Shown: positions 23,528 to 32,278 of the stretch, piece after piece
Layout: every line of letters starts with the position of its first letter
Numbering within the stretch: the first letter of the stretch is position 1
DNA from: Galeruca laticollis
Taxonomy: Eukaryota; Arthropoda; Insecta; Coleoptera; Chrysomelidae
Length of the DNA stretch: 64,000 nt
Assembly (NCBI GenBank): GCA_963921935.1
Contig: OY998175.1
Coordinates: 264,485,709 to 264,549,708, forward strand
Direction: 5' to 3'
Made by a program: the position numbers and the translations under genes
The notes under the pieces: generated by a model
Database searches by the model: none
The model's input: the letters and a program-made list of their open reading frames with translations, nothing else
Told to the model about the DNA's origin: nothing

Positions 23528-26155
23528 ACTCGAATATCCCCAAATCAGTTCCTAAAATGATTCTGGAGGACTTCTATGTAGATGATTTATTAACGGGTTC
23601 TAATGATTTGGATAACTTATTCCATAATGTTAAGATTTTGTATGATCATCTAGCTTCATCTCATTTTATATTAACAAAATTGATATCCAATGACTCCCAA
23701 GTATTATCCAAGCTGAATGTCGATAACAAAAATGCTCTAGGTATTCTCACCCTAGATGAGAAGGAGTGTTGTTCAACACTAGGTATTCAGTGGTACAGCA
23801 ATGAAGATACACTAAAGTTGAAATTATTTTCTTCATCCGTTACGGTGCCACCTTCAAAAAGACGGGTTTTATCGGAAATTGTTCAAATTTATGATGTATT
23901 GGGCATAGTCAGCCCTGTAGTTATCCTTGCTAAAATTTTCATATCACATTTATGGTCCTTGAAATTGTCATGGGATGAACCATCACCTGAATCTTCCTTG
24001 GCACAATGGAATGATATAAAACCACAAATAAATGATCTTAAATTCTTGGAAATCCCTAGAAGTGTGTGTGGAAGAGATTTTAAGATTCTAGATATTCATT
24101 GTTTTTGTGACGCGTCATCTAACGCCTATGCAGCCTGCGTCTAGATACGTAGTGAAAATACTAGTGAAAAAAATACAAGTTAAACTATTATGTTCAAAAA
24201 CTAAGGTCGCTCCAATTAAGACATTATCGATACCACGATAAGAACTATGTGCCGCCTTATTAGGTGCCCAATTAGTAAATCAAATACATGGTACAATTAA
24301 TAGTAATATGACAGTATTTTATTGGTCGCATTCTCAAGTCGTTCTTTATTGGTTAAAAACCGAACCAAATTTGTTAGAAACCTTTGTCGCCAATGGAATA
24401 TCAAAAGTACAAACACTATCGAATGTTGATAATTAGAATTATGTCAAATCCATTGACAACCCTGCCGATGTAGCCTCAAGAGGAATAACTTCTAAATAAC
24501 TTTGTTTGTGTGACATTTGGTGGAATGGTCCATCATTTCTATATAATACTGACAGTTCACCTTGGGCCACTTTATTTTGGCCAGATACTTGTTTAAAAAA
24601 TTCAGATGTACCAGAAATGAAAAAGAAATCTAATGTTGTGCTTAAAACTTTAAATAGTTCCAATTTGATTACAGAATTTGTTGCAAGATCCTCAAATTTA
24701 TTTAAAATGCGAATGGTACTTGCATACGTTAATAGGTTTATTTACAATTTAAAAAATAGAAATAACAGAATAACTGGAAGGTCATTACAGTTTCATGAAC
24801 TTAATAGCTCTTTAAAATTGTTAATAAAATTAGTTCAGCAAGAAAAATTCAGCAATGAATATCATAAATTGATAAATAACAAAGATATTGATAAAAAATC
24901 CAAACATTTTTATTTGTCCTTTCATTGATGATAGTCAATTAATTCGTGTAGGAGGAAGATTAAAATATTGTGATTTACCAATAGACAAACGACAGCCTAT
25001 TCTTTTGCCACAAGGGCATCCATTCACTTTGTTAATCTTTGACCACTATCATAAAAACTTACACCCAGGACCACAATTACAATTATCCTTTGTTCGACAA
25101 CATTATTAGCCGATAAAAGGTGAAATATTAGCAAAACAAACTGTAAGAAAATGTATTACCTGTTTTCGTCACAACCCCCCTGATAATAAGGTACAAATTG
25201 GCTCGTTGCCTAATGAAAGAATTATTCCCGCATTTCCGTTCCAACATGTTGGAATAGATTACGCCGGGCCATTTTTAATAGCCGATAGAAAAGGCCGAGG
25301 TTGTAAAATTTAAAAATGTCATATATGTGTGTTTGTTTGTTTTGTCACCAAGGCTGTTCATCTTGAACTATTAACTGACATGACTACAGAATATTTTCTC
25401 GCATCATTTAAACGTTTTCGATGAATTCCTAGTAACGTATACTCAGACAATGGTAGTTCATTTAGGGGTGCTAAAAATCACTTATCAGACTTTTCCAAAT
25501 TTTTGAATACCAATGAACCTAAACTTGAAGAATTTGCATTAAACCGTAATATAGTTTGGAAATTCTCTCCACCATACAGCCCAAACTTTGGCGGTCTTTG
25601 GGAGGCTGCTGTTAAGCAAATAAAATTCCACTTAAAGAGTACTATGTTATATGTTCATCTAACTTATGAAGAATGGTTAACTCTTCTTAATCAGGTTAAA
25701 GCCATTTTAAATTCTCTTCCTCTTTTCGCTCTATCAAATGATCCTAACGACCTCGACCCAATTACTACATCTCACTTCCTCATCCATCGAAACCTGAGCT
25801 CACTCCCAGATATTGACCTAACAAACCATCCAACAAACCGACTCTCACGGTATAATCACATTCAACAGCTATATCCACGTTTTTGGAAACGATTTTTATT
25901 GGAATACATTAGCCAACTACACTAATCGTATAAATGGAAGAATACCATCTCCGAAATTACAAAAGGAAAATTGGTACTCATCCGTGATTCAAAATTACCA
26001 CCATTTAAATGAAAGCTTGGAAAAATAATTAAACTTTAATTTGTTAAAGACAATATTGTGCGCGTAGCTGAATTGGAAACGCATAACGGAGTAGTGACTA
26101 GATCAACCAGACACCTTTATCCATTGCCACTCGAAGGAAAACTCATAACTATTTG
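23528..26155 (+). pseudogene. BEL/Pao RT C-terminus, RNase H and integrase
   Basis: DFYVDDLLTGSND (23569-23607) is RT motif C. The Pao-type connection follows (YDVLGIVSPV, CDASSNAYAACV at 24108-24143). Then come RNase H-like segments, a zinc-binding start region of integrase, HVGIDYAGPF (about 25245-25275), YSDNGSSFRGAKN (about 25440-25478) and SPNFGGLWEAAVK (25581-25619), giving the D, D, E triad. A DUF5641-like tail ends near LYPLPLEG (about 26118-26141). Stops at 24142, 24434, 24497, 25107, 25311, 25421 and 25923, plus frame changes, kill it. The purine/GC run CCCGGGGGCTA (26171-26181) just before the LTR fits the polypurine tract. Confidence 0.8.
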
Positions 26156-26181
26156 AAGATCTCCTCAAATCCCGGGGGCTA

Positions 26182-26216
26182 TGTTAGAACTTTTACTATT
26201 ATATAAAATGTTTTTA
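26182..26216 (+). repeat. 3' LTR of BEL/Pao, first 35 bp
   Basis: Starts TGTTAGAACTTTTAC like the 5' LTR and ends with the 13-mer TAAAATGTTTTTA duplicated on the far side of the PLE. Confidence 0.85.
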
Positions 26217-26330
26217 ATGAAATTGACTGTCTCGACCCTTACTTCGTGGAATATGCACATATTAGTGTTTTTAAATGAAACTCAAGGTCTCTAGTTAATT
26301 CCACAATATAATACAAGTTATTGAAAATTC

Positions 26331-26391
26331 TAAAAAATTGACAATTGTTTCGATAAATCAATATCATCGTCAGAATGACAGAAGTTACATT
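26331..26391 (-). ncRNA. Candidate hammerhead ribozyme, left outer leader
   Basis: The minus strand shows the same CTGACGA, GATA...TATC, GAAAC and GTC arrangement as the copy at 29104-29160. Confidence 0.5.
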
Positions 26392-26636
26392 TCATTTTAT
26401 GCCTACCTGATGTTTAGTAGTTATATTTTTGGCTAGACCAAGAAGTAACCTAACTTGTGATTGGCTTAATATATGTTTATAGAAAAAAGAAGAAGATGTG
26501 ATATTACAAATATTGAAGCTTAGATATTATTAGCCCTATGGTGATATCCTGGATATCATTTTTCCAATTAAGATCAGTATAACTGTGCAATGATATAGAA
26601 AACCAGGAAAACTATATCTGCTGATCTTTACAATTA

Positions 26637-29090
26637 TCACTTAATAAGACAGTTTATTAGTGGAGAATTCCCTAGATTTAACTGTTCATTGACAACTTCA
26701 TATTGTGGGTTTCTTAAATGTCTTCTAATTTCCAGTTCTTCAAGGAAATCCAGTTCTTGTTTCTTTTCACAAATATGCAGCACTTCTAGTTCTGTGTTAG
26801 GTGTCAATGAATGATTGGTGTCAAGTAGATGTTTTGCGTAGTGAGATTTATCTGGTTGTTTTAATCTGTAAGCTCGTAAGTGCTCACTGTATCGTATTTC
26901 AAAATTCCTAAGCGTCTGACCCAAATAGACAGCATTACATTCTGGACATTTGAGTTTATCTATACCTGACTTCTTTAATAGTGGTATTTTTGTTTTTACA
27001 TTTAACAATTTTGTACTAACGTTACTTTCTATTTTAAAAGAAATTGTTGCATTTGTTGCTGAAGATATTATCTTTGAAATATTATTAGAAATATTTCCTG
27101 CATATGTGATGGTTTTATAAGTTTTAATTTCATCAGCTTGTTTAGGATATATTAGTTGTAATGCCACTTTTTTCTCTTTTTTACTAATTAGTTTATTTAT
27201 CATATCTAATGGATAACCGTTAGATGTTGCTATTTGTCTAATTGTATTAATCTCTCTATCAAAATTACATTTGTTCATAGGAACTGAAAAAGCTCTATGT
27301 ATCATTGAATTATATGCTGCTAGTCTGTGTGAGACAGGGTGGCTAGAATTGAATGGAATTGTCACATCAGTCTGTGTTGGTTTTCGGTAAATTGAATAAT
27401 CCAGTACATCATTAACTCTTTGAATTTTTAAATCAAGAAAATTGATTGAGCTATTTTCTTCAATTTCTAATGTAAATTTAATTTTCGGGTGTAAATTATT
27501 GATGTGGTTGAAAAACACATCTAATTGTCGCTCACTACCCATAAAACAAGCTAATATGTCATCCACATATCTATACCAAAATAAAATATTTTTCGAAATA
27601 TTACTTTCAAAGATCTTTCTTTCTAAATTGTTCATAAAAATGTTTGCTAAAATAGGTGATATAGGGCTTCCCATTGGTAAACCTTCATTTTGAATATATA
27701 TCTTATTGTCAAAAGTGAAATAATTCTGATTAATGCATACATCAAATAAATTAAGTATATCTGATATTATTCCTGGATTAATATTTTTATCTTCTAGTAA
27801 TTTTCTTACAAGTATTAGACATTCTTTAGGAGGAATTTTAGTAAACATATTAGTTACATCGAACGATATGAGTTTATAGTTATCTTGCAAGTGGATTGAT
27901 TTCAACTTTTTGATTAGTTCTATTGAATTTCTAATTGAGTACTGAGATTCATATCCGTAAGTATTGAGTATATTGTTGAGCTTTTTTGCCAATATATTAT
28001 TAGGAGCATTAACATAAGAGACTACAGGTCTAATTGGTTTCGTTATTTTATGTAATTTAACTGTTCCATATAATTGTGGACAATGAGGATTCTTATGTAT
28101 GATAGACCTCTTTTCGTAATCATTTAAAAGATAATTTGAATTATTAACAATATCCCTTACATTATTAGAAAACTTCTTTGTTGGGTCTGCTTTAAGAACT
28201 TTTACATCGCTGGATTCTATAAAGTTATATACTTTGGAATTGTAATTTTCAGTCGTCAAAATGACAGTAGCATTCCCCTTATCGGATTTTGTAACTGTTA
28301 GGTTATGATTCTCTATCTTCTGTTTTATTGCGTTTAAAACTGAAATGTCATTTTTTGTTTGACGTTTAACTTTTGAAGGTTCAATATTTTTGATTAAATT
28401 GGCAATTTTTAATTTCTCATAAAGAAAATTATTTGAATTACATTTTAAAGCTATTTCTGACTCCGTAGCTATAATTTGTTTAATATTATTCGTAAATTTA
28501 GGTGGTATGCTGTACTTTAAACCTTTATTTAAAAATTCTATTTCACTATTTGTAAAATTAGTGTCTGAAAGGTTTTCAAATCGTGGTGCAAAGTGTGTTG
28601 GTATGTAGGTACTTACAGTTTCATGATGTTTTGAGTATTGAATTTTATGTTGTGTGTGTTCAAGATTCTGTAGCTTCTTTTCTTGTTTCTTAAATTTCAT
28701 ATGCTTCATAGTGCTGATATTTTCTCTAATTTTGTCATCCAAACAGTCAAATTCTACTGGATGTAATTGGAATGTGAGTTCTGAATGTACAACTTTTATG
28801 TAGTTGTCTAAGGAGTCTCTAACTTTGAACCATTTCTTACATTCAGATTTTATCCAAACTCGTTGAGCACATTTTATAGCTTTTTGTGCTTGTGGTGTTT
28901 TAGTGTGACATTTTATATTCACATAATTTGGTATTACCTTTTTTCTAAGGCATTCTTGGTTAAACCAAATGTTTTGTGATGCTTTGTAACGTTTTTGTAG
29001 TAACTTCTGGTACAGTCGGGTCAAATCTTCTCTCGAAGATTTTTTAATGAAATTGACTGTCTCGACCCTTACTTCGTGGAATATGCTCAT
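26637..29090 (-). CDS. Penelope-like reverse transcriptase with GIY-YIG nuclease, GIY mutated
   Basis: An 817-residue ORF, uninterrupted. Domains and order match the plus-strand partner: RT motif A SFDVTNMFTKIPP (about residue 409), B' GLPMGSPISPILANIF, C FWYRYVDDILACF (about residue 502), then a C-terminal GIY-YIG region. About six residues differ from the partner. The notable one is SGIDKLKCPEC where the partner has SGIYKL, so the conserved Tyr of the GIY motif is Asp and this nuclease is likely impaired. I chose the ATG at 29090 because it aligns with the partner; the ORF extends upstream to 29150 only through antisense leader sequence. Confidence 0.85.
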   Translation of the reverse strand: MSIFHEVRVETVNFIKKSSREDLTRLYQKLLQKRYKASQNIWFNQECLRKKVIPNYVNIKCHTKTPQAQKAIKCAQRVWIKSECKKWFKVRDSLDNYIKVVHSELTFQLHPVEFDCLDDKIRENISTMKHMKFKKQEKKLQNLEHTQHKIQYSKHHETVSTYIPTHFAPRFENLSDTNFTNSEIEFLNKGLKYSIPPKFTNNIKQIIATESEIALKCNSNNFLYEKLKIANLIKNIEPSKVKRQTKNDISVLNAIKQKIENHNLTVTKSDKGNATVILTTENYNSKVYNFIESSDVKVLKADPTKKFSNNVRDIVNNSNYLLNDYEKRSIIHKNPHCPQLYGTVKLHKITKPIRPVVSYVNAPNNILAKKLNNILNTYGYESQYSIRNSIELIKKLKSIHLQDNYKLISFDVTNMFTKIPPKECLILVRKLLEDKNINPGIISDILNLFDVCINQNYFTFDNKIYIQNEGLPMGSPISPILANIFMNNLERKIFESNISKNILFWYRYVDDILACFMGSERQLDVFFNHINNLHPKIKFTLEIEENSSINFLDLKIQRVNDVLDYSIYRKPTQTDVTIPFNSSHPVSHRLAAYNSMIHRAFSVPMNKCNFDREINTIRQIATSNGYPLDMINKLISKKEKKVALQLIYPKQADEIKTYKTITYAGNISNNISKIISSATNATISFKIESNVSTKLLNVKTKIPLLKKSGIDKLKCPECNAVYLGQTLRNFEIRYSEHLRAYRLKQPDKSHYAKHLLDTNHSLTPNTELEVLHICEKKQELDFLEELEIRRHLRNPQYEVVNEQLNLGNSPLINCLIK

Positions 29091-29103
29091 ATTAGTAATG
29101 TAA

Positions 29104-29160
29104 CTTCTGTCATTCTGACGATGATATTGATTTATCGAAACAATTGTCAATTTTTTAGAA
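29104..29160 (+). ncRNA. Candidate hammerhead ribozyme in the PLE leader
   Basis: Core strings in order: CTGACGA (29115-29121), a 4-bp helix GATA/TATC with a 6-base loop (29123-29136), GAAAC (29137-29141), a 2-bp stem III (AC...GT) capped by AATT, and cleavage triplet GTC (29146-29148). Stem I is ATT/AAT plus TTCT/AGAA around an internal loop. This matches CUGANGA...GAAA...UH except for one extra T before helix II. Hammerheads with tiny stem III are known in Penelope-like elements. Activity is inferred. Confidence 0.6.
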
Positions 29161-29227
29161 TTTTCAATAACTTGTATTATATTGTGGAATTAACTAGAGA
29201 CCTTGAGTTTCATTTAAAAACACTAAT

Positions 29228-31681
29228 ATGAGCATATTCCACGAAGTAAGGGTCGAGACAGTCAATTTCATTAAAAAATCTTCGAGAGAAGATTTGACCC
29301 GACTGTACCAGAAGTTACTACAAAAACGTTACAAAGCATCACAAAACATTTGGTTTAACCAAGAATGCCTTAGAAAAAAGGTAATACCAAATTATGTGAA
29401 TATAAAATGTCACACTAAAACACCACAAGCACAAAAAGCTATAAAATGTGCTCAACGAGTTTGGATAAAATCTGAATGTAAGAAATGGTTCAAAGTTAGA
29501 GACTCCTTCGACAACTACATAAAAGTTGTACATTCAGAACTCACATTCCAATTACATCCAGTAGAATTTGACTGTTTGGATGACAAAATTAGAGAAAATA
29601 TCAGCACTATGAAGCATATGAAATTTAAGAAACAAGAAAAGAAGCTACAGAATCTTGAACACACACAAAATAAAATTCAATACTCAAAACATCATGAAAC
29701 TGTAAGTACCTACATACCAACACACTTTGCACCACGATTTGAAAACCTTTCAGACACTAATTTTACAAATAGTGAAATAGAATTTTTAAATAAAGGTTTA
29801 AAGTACAGCATACCACCTAAATTTACGAATAATATTAAACAAATTATAGCTACGGAGTCAGAAATAGCTTTAAAATGTAATTCAAATAATTTTCTTTATG
29901 AGAAATTAAAAATTGCCAAATTAATCAAAAATATTGAACCTTCAAAAGTTAAACGTCAAACAAAAAATGACATTTCAGTTTTAAACGCAATAAAACAGAA
30001 GATAGAGAATCATAACCTAACAGTTACAAAATCCGATAAGGGGAATGCTACTGTCATTTTGACGACTGAAAATTACAATTCCAAAGTATATAACTTTATA
30101 GAATCCAGCGATGTAAAAGTTCTTAAAGCAGACCCAACAAAGAAGTTTTCTAATAATGTAAGGGATATTGTTAATAATTCAAATTATCTTTTAAATGATT
30201 ACGAAAAGAGGTCTATCATACATAAGAATCCTCATTGTCCACAATTATATGGAACAGTTAAATTACATAAAATAACGAAACCAATTAGACCTGTAGTCTC
30301 TTATGTTAATGCTCCTAATAATATATTGGCAAAAAAGCTCAACAATATACTCAATACTTACGGATATGAATCTCAGTACTCAATTAGAAATTCAATAGAA
30401 CTAATCAAAAAGTTGAAATCAATCCACTTGCAAGATAACTATAAACTCATATCGTTCGATGTAACTAATATGTTTACTAAAATTCCTCCTAAAGAATGTC
30501 TAGTACTTGTAAGAAAATTACTAGAAGATAAAAATATTAATCCAGGAATAATATCAGATATACTTAATTTATTTGATGTATGCATTAATCAGAATTATTT
30601 CACTTTTGACAATAAGATATATATTCAAAATGAAGGTTTACCAATGGGAAGCCCTATATCACCTATTTTAGCAAACATTTTTATGGACAATTTAGAAAGA
30701 AAGATCTTTGAAAGTAATATTTCGAAAAATATTTTATTTTGGTATAGATATGTGGATGACATATTAGCTTGTTTTATGGGTAGTGAGCGACAATTAGATG
30801 TGTTTTTCAACCACATCAATAATTTACACCCGAAAATTAAATTTACATTAGAAATTGAAGAAAATAGCTCAATCAATTTTCTTGATTTAAAAATTCAAAG
30901 AGTTAATGATGTACTGGATTATTCAATTTACCGAAAACCAACACAGACTGATGTGACAATTCCATTCAATTCTAGCCACCCTGTCTCACACAGACTAGCA
31001 GCATATAATTCAATGATACATAGAGCTTTTTCAGTTCCTATGAACAAATGTAATTTTGATAGAGAGATTAATACAATTAGACAAATAGCAACATCTAACG
31101 GTTATCCATTAGATATGATAAATAAACTAATTAGTAAAAAAGAGAAAAAAGTGGCATTACAACTAATATATCCTAAACAAGCTGATGAAATTAAAACTTA
31201 TAAAACCATCACATATGCAGGAAATATTTCTAATAATATTTCAAAGATAATATCTTCAGCAACAAATGCAACAATTTCTTTTAAAATAGAAAGTAACGTT
31301 AGTACAAAATTGTTAAATGTAAAAACAAAAATACCACTATTAAAGAAGTCAGGTATATATAAACTCAAATGTCCAGAATGTAATGCTGTCTATTTGGGTC
31401 AGACCCTTAGGAATTTTGAAATACGATACAGTGAGCACTTACGAGCTTACAGATTAAAACAACCAGATAAATCTCACTACGCAAAACATCTACTTGACAC
31501 CAATCATTCATTGACACCTAACACAGAACTAGAAGTGCTGCATATTTGTGAAAAGAAACAAGAACTGGATTTCCTTGAAGAACTGGAAATTAGAAGACAT
31601 TTAAGAAACCCACAATATGAAGTTGTCAATGAACAGTTAAATCTAGGGAATTCTCCACTAATAAACTGTCTTATTAAGTGA
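29228..31681 (+). CDS. Penelope-like reverse transcriptase with GIY-YIG nuclease, apparently intact
   Basis: An 817-residue ORF from ATG 29228 (MSIFHEVRVETVNF) with no break. A basic N-terminal region of about 280 residues precedes the RT. Motif A SFDVTNMFTKIPP is at about residue 409, B' EGLPMGSPISPILANIF at about 470, and C FWYRYVDDILACF at about 502, with YVDD as catalytic pair. The C-terminal YRKPTQTDVTIPF region leads to the nuclease GIYKLKCPECNAVYLGQT (about 708-725), with a CPEC pair typical of endonuclease-bearing PLEs, and SHYAKHLLDTNH. The enzyme would nick target DNA and reverse transcribe its RNA there. It is preceded by a leader with a candidate hammerhead ribozyme. This could be a source copy or a recent insertion. 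Confidence 0.9.
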   Translation: MSIFHEVRVETVNFIKKSSREDLTRLYQKLLQKRYKASQNIWFNQECLRKKVIPNYVNIKCHTKTPQAQKAIKCAQRVWIKSECKKWFKVRDSFDNYIKVVHSELTFQLHPVEFDCLDDKIRENISTMKHMKFKKQEKKLQNLEHTQNKIQYSKHHETVSTYIPTHFAPRFENLSDTNFTNSEIEFLNKGLKYSIPPKFTNNIKQIIATESEIALKCNSNNFLYEKLKIAKLIKNIEPSKVKRQTKNDISVLNAIKQKIENHNLTVTKSDKGNATVILTTENYNSKVYNFIESSDVKVLKADPTKKFSNNVRDIVNNSNYLLNDYEKRSIIHKNPHCPQLYGTVKLHKITKPIRPVVSYVNAPNNILAKKLNNILNTYGYESQYSIRNSIELIKKLKSIHLQDNYKLISFDVTNMFTKIPPKECLVLVRKLLEDKNINPGIISDILNLFDVCINQNYFTFDNKIYIQNEGLPMGSPISPILANIFMDNLERKIFESNISKNILFWYRYVDDILACFMGSERQLDVFFNHINNLHPKIKFTLEIEENSSINFLDLKIQRVNDVLDYSIYRKPTQTDVTIPFNSSHPVSHRLAAYNSMIHRAFSVPMNKCNFDREINTIRQIATSNGYPLDMINKLISKKEKKVALQLIYPKQADEIKTYKTITYAGNISNNISKIISSATNATISFKIESNVSTKLLNVKTKIPLLKKSGIYKLKCPECNAVYLGQTLRNFEIRYSEHLRAYRLKQPDKSHYAKHLLDTNHSLTPNTELEVLHICEKKQELDFLEELEIRRHLRNPQYEVVNEQLNLGNSPLINCLIK

Positions 31682-31933
31682 TAATTGTAAAGATCAGCAG
31701 ATATAGTTTTCCTGGTTTTCTATATCATTGCACAGTTATACTGATCTTAATTGGAAAAATGATATCCAGGATATCACCATAGGGCTAATAATATCTAAGC
31801 TTCAATATTTGTAATATCACATCTTCTTCTTTTTTCTATAAACATATATTAAGCCAATCACAAGTTAGGTTACTTCTTGGTCTAGCCAAAAATATAACTA
31901 CTAAACATCAGGTAGGCATAAAATGGAATGTAA

Positions 31934-31990
31934 CTTCTGTCATTCTGACGATGATATTGATTTATCGAAACAATTGTCAATTTTTTAGAA
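31934..31990 (+). ncRNA. Candidate hammerhead ribozyme, right outer leader
   Basis: Same core (CTGACGA 31945-31951, GAAAC, GTC ending 31978) as at 29104-29160, located downstream of the plus-strand ORF. This gives the pseudo-LTR arrangement of Penelope-like elements. Confidence 0.55.
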
Positions 31991-32069
31991 TTTTCAATAA
32001 CTTGTATTATATTGTGGAATTAACTAGAGACCTTGAGTTTCATTTAAAAACACTAATAAAATGTTTTTA

Positions 32070-32278
32070 TTAATTTTTTCATATTTTTGTACAACGTGGC
32101 AATCTCGCATTTATAGCGAGGCCGTCTCGAACAGTTAGTGTAATATAAGCTTTTAAGTTGGAAGCACGTGATTGTTTTCCATACAAAATTTCAACCTAAT
32201 AATCATACTACAGTCCATCCATTTTATGAATAATGTTAACTACCAAAGTTAACAAGAAAACCAATTATAATACCAACA
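32070..32278 (+). repeat. 3' LTR of BEL/Pao, remaining 209 bp
   Basis: Collinear with 16676-16884 of the 5' LTR and ending ACCAACA. The first 35 bp lie at 26182-26216. Confidence 0.85.

Larger units (their letters stand above)
26217..32056. mobile_element. Penelope-like element, full-length head-to-head palindromic dimer
   Basis: The 5840-bp insert is flanked by a perfect 13-bp duplication TAAAATGTTTTTA (26204-26216, 32057-32069). The minus arm holds a 3' UTR and an 817-codon ORF (29090-26637). The plus arm holds an 817-codon ORF (29228-31681) with its UTR. The 5' ends face each other around a 137-bp centre. The left outer end contains the reverse complement of the leader plus the first 15 codons of the ORF. 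The right outer end stops just before the ATG (CATTTAAAAACACTAA). Near-identity of the arms points to a recent insertion. Confidence 0.9.
16641..32278 (+). mobile_element. BEL/Pao LTR retrotransposon, multiply invaded
   Basis: The 244-bp LTRs begin TGTT and end AACA. The 5' LTR is 16641-16884. The 3' LTR is 26182-26216 plus 32070-32278, again 244 bp after removing the PLE insertion and one 13-bp duplication. The two LTRs differ at 13 positions by my count. Flanking pentamers GATTC (16636-16640) and GATGC (32279-32283) are a target duplication with one change. Between the LTRs are gag, an aspartic protease, RT, RNase H and integrase remnants. The element without its insertions would be about 6 kb. 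It is inserted in the minus-strand R4/Dong-like LINE copy C. Confidence 0.9.

Noticed and set aside
29091..29150. N-terminal extension of the minus PLE ORF to 837 codons
   Set aside because: The extra 20 codons are antisense leader/hammerhead sequence absent from the partner ORF; the ATG at 29090 is the homologous start.
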